Source: Streptomyces nitrosporeus (GTDB taxonomy: Bacteria > Actinomycetota > Actinomycetes > Streptomycetales > Streptomycetaceae). Taken from it: a stretch of 64,000 nt of DNA. Shown piece by piece: positions 1-7,920 of the stretch (position 1 is its first letter; every line of letters begins with the position of its first letter). The notes below the pieces were generated by a model. It did not search any database and was not told the origin of the DNA. It saw nothing but the letters and a program-made list of their open reading frames with translations. Where the stretch lies: the NCBI RefSeq assembly GCF_008704555.1, contig NZ_CP023702.1, positions 4,681,001 through 4,745,000 on the forward strand, given 5' to 3'. The position numbers were made by a program, and so were the translations under genes.

Positions 1-89
1 AAGAGAGTGGCCAGGCCGCGGGGGTGGCCGAAGAAGGTCTTCTGCGAACCAGTGGTACTGGCCGCGCCCTTCGTCAGGCTGGACGCCAT
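1..89 (-). CDS. POT-family peptide transporter, N-terminal fragment
   Basis: Only the first 29 codons are inside the window; the gene continues past the left edge. The minus-strand ATG at 89 is preceded by AAGGA at a normal distance. The peptide begins MASSLTKGAAS and contains KTFFGHPRGLATL, which I recognise as the N-terminus of actinobacterial proton-dependent oligopeptide (POT/PTR2, DtpT-like) transporters, just before their first membrane segment. The family imports di- and tripeptides with protons across the cytoplasmic membrane. It is transcribed away from the two-component genes. The call rests on a short stretch, so the family is likely but not proven from this window. Confidence 0.6.
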   Translation of the reverse strand, partial: MASSLTKGAASTTGSQKTFFGHPRGLATL

Positions 90-348
90 GGTCGATCCTT
101 GCTGGTCGGGACGCGCAGCCGCGTGAGCGTTGACGCGCCCGGTGGGGGGTGGCCGGCACCGGTACGGCTGCGCCACCCCCGACGCCCTGGGGGGATACGG
201 CCCCGGGCTCCGTGGGGGAGCCGTGAGGCGATTGGCGACGGACCGCACCGGGATCCACGCCCGGTACGCATCCTCGCGCTCCGGGCCCGGCCCACAGGTC
301 ATTCACTACATTCACCGACGGGCCGGCGGGAACCGGGCCCGTACACAA

Positions 349-385
349 AAGGACCTTTGGCGCGAAACGCTGCCAGAAGGTCCTT
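349..385. other. Strong hairpin in divergent intergenic region
   Basis: AAGGACCTTTGGC at 349 pairs with GCCAGAAGGTCCTT ending at 385, separated by a short loop around GCGAAACGC. The stem is long and nearly perfect. It lies about 190 nt before the response regulator and 260 nt before the transporter, so it could be a small-RNA terminator, a leader hairpin or a regulator site. No U-run follows it. Confidence 0.45.
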
Positions 386-565
386 CAGCGGTGAAACAGG
401 CGTCGAGTCACCATACGGCATGTCGATGGGCGATATGGAAGGACTTGAGACATGGATCACAGGTGGCCGGGGAGTGGCACTCTCACGTTCGAAGGCCGGT
501 GACCGATTCGTGGCCCTGGGTCGCAGGGCCTCGTCAGCCCCTCACCTCCGGTGCCCCGTGCGGAC

Positions 566-571
566 TACCAT
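566..571 (+). promoter_or_regulatory. -10 box (TACCAT) for a leaderless response regulator mRNA
   Basis: TACCAT fits the streptomycete TANNNT -10 pattern and stands six bases before the ATG at 578, so transcription would start at or next to the start codon. No Shine-Dalgarno sequence is present, which agrees with a leaderless transcript. No clear -35 box was seen. Confidence 0.5.
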
Positions 572-577
572 CACTCC

Positions 578-1255
578 ATGACCCGTGTACTGCTCGCCGA
601 GGACGACGCATCCATCTCGGAGCCGCTGGCTCGCGCCCTGCGGCGTGAGGGGTATGAGGTCGAGGTCCGCCAGGACGGCCCGACCGCGCTCGACGCCGGA
701 CTCCAGGGCGGCGTGGACCTGGTCGTGCTCGACCTGGGGCTGCCCGGCATGGACGGCCTGGAGGTCGCCCGGCGGCTGCGTGGCGAAGGGCACACCGTGC
801 CGATCCTCGTACTGACCGCACGGGCCGACGAGGTCGACACGGTCGTCGGCCTCGACGCGGGGGCCGACGACTACGTCACCAAGCCCTTCCGCCTCGCCGA
901 GCTCCTCGCCCGGGTCCGCGCCCTGCTGCGCCGCGGCGCGTCCGAGCCCGCCCCGCAGCCCGCCACGCACGGTGTCCGGATCGACGTCGAGTCGCACCGG
1001 GCCTGGATGGGCGAGGAGGAACTCCAGCTCACCGCCAAGGAGTTCGACCTGCTGCGGGTCCTGGTCCGGGACGCGGGGCGGGTCGTCACCCGCGACCAGC
1101 TGATGCGCGAGGTCTGGGACACCACCTGGTGGTCCTCGACCAAGACCCTGGACATGCACATCTCCTGGCTCCGCAAGAAGCTCGGTGACGACGCGGCCAA
1201 TCCCCGTTACATCGCCACCGTGCGGGGCGTCGGCTTCCGCTTCGAGAAGAGCTGA
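578..1255 (+). CDS. OmpR/PhoB-family response regulator
   Basis: A 225-residue two-component response regulator that receives phosphate from the kinase encoded 14 bp downstream and should act as a DNA-binding transcription factor. The receiver domain (about 1-115) has the acidic pair in AEDD near residue 9, phospho-acceptor D52 (LDLGLPG), T80 and K102 (TKPF). The C-terminal winged helix (about 130-225) has the typical LTAKEFDLL, VTRDQLM and VRGVGFRFE motifs. A longer GTG-initiated reading exists upstream, but the ATG at 578 gives the standard N-terminus and follows a TACCAT box, so it is preferred. The signal sensed is unknown. Confidence 0.93.
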   Translation: MTRVLLAEDDASISEPLARALRREGYEVEVRQDGPTALDAGLQGGVDLVVLDLGLPGMDGLEVARRLRGEGHTVPILVLTARADEVDTVVGLDAGADDYVTKPFRLAELLARVRALLRRGASEPAPQPATHGVRIDVESHRAWMGEEELQLTAKEFDLLRVLVRDAGRVVTRDQLMREVWDTTWWSSTKTLDMHISWLRKKLGDDAANPRYIATVRGVGFRFEKS

Positions 1256-1269
1256 CGTACGACACAGCC

Positions 1270-2538
1270 ATGCGCCGCCGACTGATCAACTCCACGCTCG
1301 CCGTGGTCCTCGTGGTGATCGCCGTGTTCGGCCTCTCCCTCGTCATCGTGGAAACCCGCACCATCAGCAACAGCGCCCAGGAGAGCGTCGACTCGGAGGC
1401 GCTGAGACTGATCAGCGTCGTGGAGAGCCGGCTCCTCGGCGAGGAGCGGATCTCCCCCGACGTCCTGGCCGAGCAGGTGGACCCCCGGCGCTACGCCCGC
1501 GTCGAGATCCCCGGGCGGTCCCCGATCGAGGTCGGAGACCGCCCCGCGGACAGCGTCATCCGCAGTACGGAGACGGGGGAGCGGGGCGAGAAGGTCACCG
1601 TCGAGGAGTCCCGCTCCGCCGTGACCCGGGAGGTCGGCCGCACCCTGCTGATCATCGGCGCGGTGGCCCTGCTCGCGATCGTCTCCGCCGTACTCCTGGC
1701 CGTACGCCAGGCGAACCGGCTCACCTCGCCGCTCACCGACCTCGCCGAGACCGCCGAACGCCTGGGCTCGGGCGACCCCCGGCCCCGGCACAAGCGGTAC
1801 GGCGTCGCGGAGCTGGACCGGGTCGCCGACGTGCTGGACGCCTCCGCCGAACGGATCGCCCGGATGCTCACCGCCGAACGGCGCCTCGCGGCCGACGCCT
1901 CGCACCAGCTGCGCACCCCGCTGACCGCGCTCTCCATGCGGATCGAGGAGATCTCCGTCACCGACGACCCCGACACGGTGAAGGAGGAGGCCAGCATCGC
2001 TCTCACCCAGGTCGAGCGGCTCACCGACGTGGTGGAGCGGCTGCTGACCAACGCCCGCGACGCCCGTACCGGCGGCTCCGCCGTCCTCTTCGACCTGGAC
2101 GAGGTCATCAAGCAGCAGCTGGAGGAGTGGCGCCCCGCCTACCGCAGCGCCGGCCGTGCCGTCGTCTGCTCGGGCAAGCAGGGGCTCCAGGCCGTCGGCA
2201 CCCCCGGCGCCGTCGCCCAGGTGCTCGCCGCGCTGATCGAGAACTCGCTGATGCACGGTGGCGGCACGGTCGCGCTGCGCACCCGGGTCACCGGCAACCA
2301 GGTGGTCGTGGAGGTGACGGACGAGGGGCCCGGGGTCCCGGCGGACCTCGGCGCGCGGATCTTCGAGCGCACCATCAGCGGCCGCAACTCCACGGGGATC
2401 GGCCTGGCCGTGGCCCGTGACCTGGCGGAGGCCGACGGCGGACGGCTCGAACTGCTCCAGCAGCAGCCGCCCGTCTTCGCGCTCTTCCTCAGCCGGATCG
2501 CCCAGCCCCGCAAGGAGACGGACCGCCCGGTCCGCTGA
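1270..2538 (+). CDS. Sensor histidine kinase, HAMP/HisKA/HATPase
   Basis: A 422-residue membrane histidine kinase, partner of the response regulator just upstream (14-bp gap, one operon). TM1 is about residues 8-28 and TM2 about 124-145, enclosing a short extracytoplasmic domain of roughly 95 residues. A HAMP linker follows, then HisKA with phospho-acceptor H212 in SHQLRTPLTAL, and the ATPase with N325 (IENSLMHG), DEGPGVP and STGIGLAV. All catalytic boxes are intact, so it should be active. The external domain has no family I recognise and gives no clue to the ligand. The gene ends at a hairpin before the convergent GtrA gene. Confidence 0.93.
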   Translation: MRRRLINSTLAVVLVVIAVFGLSLVIVETRTISNSAQESVDSEALRLISVVESRLLGEERISPDVLAEQVDPRRYARVEIPGRSPIEVGDRPADSVIRSTETGERGEKVTVEESRSAVTREVGRTLLIIGAVALLAIVSAVLLAVRQANRLTSPLTDLAETAERLGSGDPRPRHKRYGVAELDRVADVLDASAERIARMLTAERRLAADASHQLRTPLTALSMRIEEISVTDDPDTVKEEASIALTQVERLTDVVERLLTNARDARTGGSAVLFDLDEVIKQQLEEWRPAYRSAGRAVVCSGKQGLQAVGTPGAVAQVLAALIENSLMHGGGTVALRTRVTGNQVVVEVTDEGPGVPADLGARIFERTISGRNSTGIGLAVARDLAEADGGRLELLQQQPPVFALFLSRIAQPRKETDRPVR

Positions 2539-2539
2539 A

Positions 2540-2556
2540 CCGCCCGGCCCGGGCGG
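2540..2556. terminator. Hairpin after the histidine kinase
   Basis: CCGCCCGG and CCGGGCGG form an 8-bp perfect stem around a single base directly after the kinase stop codon, between convergent genes. The one-base gap means a real RNA loop must open some pairs. No U-tract, as is common for terminators in high-GC actinobacteria. Confidence 0.4.
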
Positions 2557-2589
2557 GAGGAAGCGGCGCGGGAAGGCAGGCGCGCGGGA

Positions 2590-2648
2590 CCGGTCAGCTG
2601 CGGCCCCGGCCGGTCAGCCGCGGCCCCGGACCGGTCAGCCGCGGCCGG
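2590..2648. repeat. Short tandem repeat overlapping the GtrA gene 3' end
   Basis: About three copies of a unit close to CCGGTCAGCCGCGGCCCCGG stand in tandem. The rightmost copy holds the stop codon of the minus-strand GtrA gene, so each unit carries a copy of that stop (TCA on the plus strand). Confidence 0.6.
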
Positions 2649-3156
2649 ACCCCGGGGTCGTCACCTCGTCGGCCGGTCGTCGTTGTCCCAGAAACCGCTC
2701 CGCGTTCAGCACGGCCTCCTTGGCGGGAAGCGCCCGGAAGACCCAGGTGCGGTACGACCAGAAGCGGAACAGGGTGGCCACCCCGATCCCGACGACCTTG
2801 AAGACGTTGCTCTGGACCGGCCCGTCCCATCCGAAGCCGTACGTCGCGATGTACAGCACGCCCGTCTCGATCACCGCGCCCGCGGCGCTGAACAGCAGGA
2901 ACAGCGTCAGCTCCCGGGTCCGGCCGCTCTTGTCGCGGTCCCGGTAGGTCCAGTAACGGAAGCCGACGTAGTTGAAGAGGATCGCGACGACCGTCCCCAT
3001 CAGCCCGGCCCGGACCACCGGGATGTCCGTGGCGCGCCAGATCACGTTGGACACGACGATGTTGACGACCAGGCCCAGGGCCCCGACCGCGCCGAACTTG
3101 GCGACCTCGCGCGCCAGCAGGTCAAGCCGGGTCCGCAGTGCGCCCCGTTCGCTCAT
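2635..3156 (-). CDS. GtrA family membrane protein
   Basis: A 173-residue protein with four predicted membrane helices (about 20-40, 48-68, 84-104 and 118-137) and the GtrA pattern near helices 1-2 (FGAVGALG, then FNYVGFRYWTY). GtrA proteins are thought to help move lipid-linked sugars across the cytoplasmic membrane for cell-wall or polysaccharide decoration. That fits the wall-related content of the wider window and its position beside purK, where a GtrA-like protein is also found in mycobacteria (from memory). The start ATG is at 3156. The substrate cannot be told from sequence. Confidence 0.88.
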   Translation of the reverse strand: MSERGALRTRLDLLAREVAKFGAVGALGLVVNIVVSNVIWRATDIPVVRAGLMGTVVAILFNYVGFRYWTYRDRDKSGRTRELTLFLLFSAAGAVIETGVLYIATYGFGWDGPVQSNVFKVVGIGVATLFRFWSYRTWVFRALPAKEAVLNAERFLGQRRPADEVTTPGSGRG

Positions 3157-3298
3157 GTGGTGGCTCGTCCCGTCCGGTCGGTGTGCGTCGACCCGGCCAT
3201 GCTAGAGCCTGTCCGGCGGAACCCGCCGTGGCCGGGGCGTTCGGCGGAGCCCGGCCGGAGCCCGCCGGAGCGGGTGAGGGCCCCCCTCCCGGGCCCGA

Positions 3299-3304
3299 TA
3301 CCCT
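3299..3304 (+). promoter_or_regulatory. -10 box (TACCCT) for leaderless purK
   Basis: TACCCT matches TANNNT and ends six bases before the GTG start of purK, so the mRNA would begin at the start codon. No ribosome-binding site lies in the gap. A -35 element is not obvious. Confidence 0.45.
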
Positions 3305-3310
3305 GGCAGG

Positions 3311-4450
3311 GTGACGTTTCCGGTAGTCGGCATGGTCGGTGGCGGGCAGCTCGCCCGAATGACCCACGAGGCGGGTATCCCCCTCGGCCTCAAGTTCAAG
3401 CTCCTCAGTGACACCCCCCAGGACTCGGCAGCCCAGGTGGCCGGTGAAGTCGTCGTAGGCGACTACCGCGACCTGGACACGCTGCGCGAGTTCGCGCGCG
3501 GCTGTGACGTGATCACCTTCGATCACGAGCATGTGCCGACCGAGCACCTGCGGGCCCTGGAAGCGGAGGGCATCCCCGTCCGCCCCGGCCCGGACGCCCT
3601 GGTGCACGCCCAGGACAAGGGGGTGATGCGCGCCAGGCTCACGGAGATCGGCGCACCCTGCCCCCGCCACCGGATCGTCGCCGACCCGGCGGATGCCGCG
3701 GCCTTCGCCGAGGAGGTCGGCGGTTTCCCGGTCATCCTGAAGACCGTGCGCGGCGGGTACGACGGCAAGGGCGTCTGGGTGGTGCGCTCCGAGGCCGACG
3801 CGGCCGAGCCCTTCCGGGCCGGTGTGCCGGTGCTCGCCGAGGAGAAGGTCGACTTCGTACGGGAGCTGGCGGCCAACATCGTCCGCTCGCCGCACGGCCA
3901 GGCCGTCGCCTACCCGGTGGTGGAGTCCGTCCAGGTCGACGGGGTCTGCGACACGGTCATCGCCCCGGCACCCGGCCTGGACGAGCAGCGCGCCGGCGAG
4001 GCCCAGCAGCTCGCCCTGCGGATAGCCGCGGAACTGGGCGTGGTCGGCCACCTCGCGGTCGAGCTCTTCGAGACCCGCGACGGCCGCATCCTGGTCAACG
4101 AACTGGCCATGCGGCCCCACAACTCCGGGCACTGGACCATGGACGGTGCCATCACCTCGCAGTTCGCCAACCACGTGCGGGCGGTCCTCGACCTCCCGCT
4201 CGGCGACCCGCGCCCCCGCGCCCCCTGGACGGTCATGTGCAACGTCCTCGGCGGCGACTACCCGGACATGTACCAGGGCTACCTGCACTGCATGGCCCGT
4301 GACCCGCAGCTCAAGATCCACATGTACGGCAAGGACGTGAAGCCGGGCCGCAAGGTCGGACACGTCAACACCTACGGCGACGACCTGGCGGACGTGCGGG
4401 AGCGCGCCCGGCACGCGGCCGACTACCTGCGAGGAACGATCACCGAATGA
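3311..4450 (+). CDS. purK: N5-carboxyaminoimidazole ribonucleotide synthase PurK
   Basis: A 379-residue ATP-grasp enzyme that uses ATP and bicarbonate to turn AIR into N5-CAIR in purine biosynthesis. The N-terminus VVGMVGGGQLARM is the family signature. The central ATP-grasp part has KTVRGGYDGKGVWVV and LAEEKVDF, and the C-terminal part has VNELAMRPHNSGHW, the metal/ATP-binding segment. Length is normal. It starts with GTG at 3311 behind a TACCCT box and overlaps purE by four bases (ATGA), so the two are translationally coupled and their products act in sequence. Confidence 0.97.
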   Translation: MTFPVVGMVGGGQLARMTHEAGIPLGLKFKLLSDTPQDSAAQVAGEVVVGDYRDLDTLREFARGCDVITFDHEHVPTEHLRALEAEGIPVRPGPDALVHAQDKGVMRARLTEIGAPCPRHRIVADPADAAAFAEEVGGFPVILKTVRGGYDGKGVWVVRSEADAAEPFRAGVPVLAEEKVDFVRELAANIVRSPHGQAVAYPVVESVQVDGVCDTVIAPAPGLDEQRAGEAQQLALRIAAELGVVGHLAVELFETRDGRILVNELAMRPHNSGHWTMDGAITSQFANHVRAVLDLPLGDPRPRAPWTVMCNVLGGDYPDMYQGYLHCMARDPQLKIHMYGKDVKPGRKVGHVNTYGDDLADVRERARHAADYLRGTITE

Positions 4451-4983
4451 CCGCACCCGGTACCGCCCCCCTCATCGGCATCGTCATGGGCTCGGACTCC
4501 GACTGGCCCGTGATGGAGGCGGCGGCCAAGGCCCTCGACGAGTTCGAGATCCCCTACGAGGTCGACGTCGTCTCCGCCCACCGCATGCCGCACGAGATGA
4601 TCGCGTACGGCGAGGAAGCGGCCGGCCGCGGCCTCAAGGCGGTCATCGCGGGGGCGGGGGGCGCGGCCCACCTGCCCGGCATGCTGGCCTCCGTCACCCC
4701 GCTGCCCGTCATCGGGGTCCCGGTGCCCCTGAAGTACCTGGACGGGATGGACAGCCTGCTCTCCATCGTCCAGATGCCCGCCGGAGTGCCGGTCGCCACC
4801 GTCTCGGTCGGCGGCGCGCGCAACGCGGGCCTGCTCGCCGCGCGGATCCTCGCCGCCCACGACAGCGCGCTGCTGGAGCGGATGAGGGAGTTCCAGCAGG
4901 AGCTGAACGACCAGGCGACGGAGAAGGGCAAGCGGCTGCGGGCCAAGGTCCAGGGCGCGGACTCCTTCGGCTTCGGGAAGTAG
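4447..4983 (+). CDS. purE: N5-carboxyaminoimidazole ribonucleotide mutase PurE
   Basis: A 178-residue class I PurE that moves the carboxylate of N5-CAIR to give CAIR, the step after PurK. The signature GIVMGSDSDWPVM, the active-site segment VVSAHRMPH and the GAGGAAHLPGM loop are all present. It overlaps the purK stop by four bases. The dipeptidase gene follows after seven bases and may be read from the same transcript. Confidence 0.97.
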   Translation: MTAPGTAPLIGIVMGSDSDWPVMEAAAKALDEFEIPYEVDVVSAHRMPHEMIAYGEEAAGRGLKAVIAGAGGAAHLPGMLASVTPLPVIGVPVPLKYLDGMDSLLSIVQMPAGVPVATVSVGGARNAGLLAARILAAHDSALLERMREFQQELNDQATEKGKRLRAKVQGADSFGFGK

Positions 4984-4990
4984 GGCCGTC

Positions 4991-6202
4991 ATGGAGAACG
5001 CCGGGAACACGGACCTCCTCGCCCACGCCCGCAGGCTCCTCGCCGCCCACCCCGTCGTCGACGGCCACAACGACCTGCCCTGGGCGCTGCGCGTGCAGAC
5101 CGGTTACGACCTCGGCGCCCGGGACATCTCCGCCGACCAGACCGGCGTCCTGCACACCGACATCCCCCGCCTGCGGGCGGGGGGCGTCGGGGCGCAGTTC
5201 TGGTCGGTGTACGTCTCCACCGAACTCACCGGTGACGACGCGGTCAGCGCCACACTGGAGCAGATCGACGTGGTCGCCGAGCTCCTCGCCCGCTACCCGG
5301 CGGACCTGGCGCGGGCCCTGACCGCCGACGACATGGAGAAGGCCCGCGCCGAAGGGCGCATCGCCTCCCTGATGGGGGCGGAGGGCGGCCACTCCATCAA
5401 CAACTCCCTGGGCACCCTGCGCGCCCTGTACACCCTCGGCGTCCGCTACATGACGCTGACGCACAACGACAACACCGACTGGGCGGATTCGGCGACCGAC
5501 TCCCCGGCGGTCGGCGGCCTCTCCGAGTTCGGCCGCGAGGTCGTACGCGAGATGAACCGCGTCGGCATGCTGGTCGACCTCTCCCATGTGGCGGCCACCA
5601 CCATGCGGGACGCGCTGGCCACCTCCGTCGCGCCGGTGGTCTTCTCGCACTCCTCGGCCCGCTCGGTCTGCGACCACCCGCGCAACATCCCCGACGACGT
5701 GCTGCGGATGCTCGCCGGGAACGGCGGGGTGGCCATGGCGACCTTCGTCCCGAAGTTCGTCCTCCCGGCCGCCGTCGAATGGACCCTGGCCGCCGACCGC
5801 AACATGCGGGAGCACGGTCTGCACCACCTGGACACCACGCCCGCGGCGATGCGTATCCACGCGGACTTCGAGGCGGCCCATCCGCGTCCGCTCGCCACCG
5901 TCGCGACGATCGCCGACCATCTCGACCACATGCGCGAGGTCGCCGGGATCGACCACATCGGCATCGGCGGCGACTACGACGGCACCGCGTTCCTCCCGGC
6001 GGGCCTGGAGGACGTCTCCGGCTACCCGAACCTGGTCGCGGAGCTGCTCGGACGGGGCTGGTCGGACGCGGACCTGGCCAAGCTGACCTGGCGGAACGCG
6101 GTACGGGTACTGCGGGACGCCGAAGCGGTCTCCCGGGAGCTGAGCGCACTGCGCGGCCCGTCCCACGCGACGATCGAGGAGCTGGACGGGCCCGCGGCCT
6201 GA
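4991..6202 (+). CDS. Membrane-type (renal) dipeptidase, peptidase family M19
   Basis: A 403-residue zinc dipeptidase of the M19/amidohydrolase group, which hydrolyses dipeptides, often including D-amino-acid ones. The N-terminal metal motif is H26-N-D28 (DGHNDLPW). Further ligands lie in GAEGGHSI, VDLSHVA and VFSHSSAR, and GIGGDYDG near the C-terminus carries the late active-site aspartate. No signal peptide is visible, so it should be cytoplasmic. It is seven bases behind purE, probably the last gene of that operon, and ends against the convergent ugd gene. Confidence 0.92.
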   Translation: MENAGNTDLLAHARRLLAAHPVVDGHNDLPWALRVQTGYDLGARDISADQTGVLHTDIPRLRAGGVGAQFWSVYVSTELTGDDAVSATLEQIDVVAELLARYPADLARALTADDMEKARAEGRIASLMGAEGGHSINNSLGTLRALYTLGVRYMTLTHNDNTDWADSATDSPAVGGLSEFGREVVREMNRVGMLVDLSHVAATTMRDALATSVAPVVFSHSSARSVCDHPRNIPDDVLRMLAGNGGVAMATFVPKFVLPAAVEWTLAADRNMREHGLHHLDTTPAAMRIHADFEAAHPRPLATVATIADHLDHMREVAGIDHIGIGGDYDGTAFLPAGLEDVSGYPNLVAELLGRGWSDADLAKLTWRNAVRVLRDAEAVSRELSALRGPSHATIEELDGPAA

Positions 6203-6248
6203 CGGTCTCCGCTCCGTCGCGGGCGGGCCCGTGGGCCCTCGCCGCCGT

Positions 6249-6305
6249 GAGGGGGCGGGGGCCCGGCGGCCGTGCCGGCTCCGCCGCCCGGCCCCCTCGC
6301 CCCGT
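6249..6305. terminator. GC-rich inverted repeat between convergent genes
   Basis: Between the dipeptidase and ugd stops, a G-rich arm (GGGGGCCCGGCGGC) faces a C-rich arm (CCGCCGCCCGGCCCCC) with some mismatches. The position suits a bidirectional terminator; the pairing was judged by eye. Confidence 0.4.
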
Positions 6306-6325
6306 CGCGCGTGTGCGGCGGGGCG

Positions 6326-7669
6326 TCAGGCCTTCGGGCGGCCCATCGCCCGGTACGTCCAGCCGGCCGTGCGCCAGACCACGGGGTCCAGGGCGTTGCG
6401 CCCGTCCAGGATGATCCGCTGCCCCACGACCTCGCCGAGCGACGCCGCGTCCAGCTCACGGAACTCGCGCCACTCCGTGAGGTGGAGCACCACGTCCGCA
6501 CCGCGCACCGCGTCCAGCGCCGTGTCCGCGTAACCGAGCGTCGGGAAGAGGCGGCGGGCGTTGGTCATGCCCTTGGGGTCGAAGACGGTGACCTGGCCGC
6601 CCTGGAGGTGGATCTGCCCCGCCACGTTCAGGGCCGGCGAGTCACGTACGTCGTCCGAGTCCGGCTTGAACGTCGCGCCGAGCACCGCCACCCGCTTGCC
6701 CAGGAAGGCACCGCCGCCGACGGCCTCACGGGCCAGCTCCACCATGTGCCCGCGGCGCCGCATGTTGATCGAGTCGACCTCCCGCAGGAAGGTCAGCGCC
6801 TGGTCGGCGCCGAGCTCGCCGGCCCGCGCCATGAACGCCCGGATGTCCTTCGGCAGGCAGCCGCCGCCGAAACCGACACCGGCCCGCAGGAACTTCTTGC
6901 CGATCCGCTCGTCGTGGCCCAGCGCCTCCGCCAGCTTCACCACGTCACCGTCGGCCGCCTCGCAGACCTCCGCCATGGCGTTGATGAAGGAGATCTTCGT
7001 CGCCAGGAAGGAGTTGGCGGAGGTCTTCACCAGCTCGGCCGTCGGGAAGTCCGTCACCACGAACGGCGACCCCTCGCCGACCGGACCCGCGTACACCTCG
7101 CGCAGCAGTTTCTCGGCCCGCTCGCTGCGCACCCCCACCACGAGCCGGTCGGGGTGCAGGGTGTCGTCCACCGCGAAGCCCTCACGCAGGAACTCGGGGT
7201 TCCAGGCCAGCTCCGCGGCGGCGCCCACCGGGGCCAGTTCGGCCAGCCGGTCCGCCAGCCGGGCGGCGGAGCCCACCGGGACGGTGGACTTGCCGACCAC
7301 CAGGGTGGGGCGCTTCAGCTGAGGGGCCAGCGACTCGAAGGCGCTGTCCACATAGCTCATGTCACAGGCGTACTCGTTGTGCTTCTGCGGGGTGTTCACG
7401 CAGACGAAGTGGACGTCGCCGAACTCGCCGACCTCCTCCCAGGAGGTCGTGAAGCGCAGCCGGCCCGTGGAGCCCTCGATGCCCGCGACGTGCTTGCGCA
7501 GCAACTCCTCCAGCCCCGGCTCGTACATCGGCACCTTGCCCGCCGAGAGCATCGCGATCTTCTCCGGCACGACGTCGAGCCCCAGGACCTCGAACCCCAG
7601 CTCCGCCATGGCCGCGGCGTGGGTGGCCCCGAGGTAGCCGGTGCCGATCACAGTGATCCTGAGGGCCAT
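6326..7669 (-). CDS. ugd: UDP-glucose 6-dehydrogenase
   Basis: A 447-residue enzyme of the UDP-glucose/GDP-mannose dehydrogenase family. It oxidises UDP-glucose twice with NAD to UDP-glucuronate, a precursor of wall and capsular polysaccharides. The Rossmann motif is GTGYLG (9-14). The catalytic cysteine is C271 in GVGFGGGCLPKD, and the C-terminal NAD/substrate part has VAVLGATFKPDSDDVR. GTG or other upstream starts are unlikely, since CAGGAGC lies six bases before the ATG at 7669. UDP-glucose is the likeliest substrate, but other UDP-hexoses cannot be excluded. Confidence 0.93.
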   Translation of the reverse strand: MALRITVIGTGYLGATHAAAMAELGFEVLGLDVVPEKIAMLSAGKVPMYEPGLEELLRKHVAGIEGSTGRLRFTTSWEEVGEFGDVHFVCVNTPQKHNEYACDMSYVDSAFESLAPQLKRPTLVVGKSTVPVGSAARLADRLAELAPVGAAAELAWNPEFLREGFAVDDTLHPDRLVVGVRSERAEKLLREVYAGPVGEGSPFVVTDFPTAELVKTSANSFLATKISFINAMAEVCEAADGDVVKLAEALGHDERIGKKFLRAGVGFGGGCLPKDIRAFMARAGELGADQALTFLREVDSINMRRRGHMVELAREAVGGGAFLGKRVAVLGATFKPDSDDVRDSPALNVAGQIHLQGGQVTVFDPKGMTNARRLFPTLGYADTALDAVRGADVVLHLTEWREFRELDAASLGEVVGQRIILDGRNALDPVVWRTAGWTYRAMGRPKA

Positions 7670-7881
7670 GAGTGCTCCTGAACGATGCGGACGGTGGTGC
7701 GGAGCCGAGCATATCCGGGGGGCCGGAGGCGGCCGTTTCCGCGTCTGCGGGCCGTCGGCGCGGTCCCGCGGCGCCGTCGGCGCGGCCTCGCCGGGCGTAC
7801 GGAATCAGCCGTTCCGTGTCTGTCGGCAAGCTCACGCGCCCTGCCTGTATGCCCCCGCGAGGACGGGCACCTAAAATTGGG

Positions 7882-7902
7882 TTACTTAACAGTAGTTAGC
7901 AT
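7882..7902 (+). promoter_or_regulatory. AT-rich promoter with small palindrome before fadE
   Basis: An unusually AT-rich block precedes the acyl-CoA dehydrogenase. TACT and AGTA (7883-7886 and 7891-7894) flank TAAC as a small dyad, resembling operators of TetR-type fatty-acid regulators in a general way. TAGCAT at 7897-7902 fits a -10 box. No regulator gene is adjacent, and the -35 region is unclear. Confidence 0.4.
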
Positions 7903-7920
7903 CGTTGGGGAGTGAACGTC

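Larger units (their letters stand above)
90..577. other. Divergent intergenic region, peptide transporter / response regulator
   Basis: This 488-bp gap separates two divergently oriented genes. Several short open frames cross it, but none has a convincing ribosome site or recognisable protein. It holds one strong hairpin (349-385) and a probable -10 box right before the response regulator. The rest shows nothing I can name. Confidence 0.5.
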
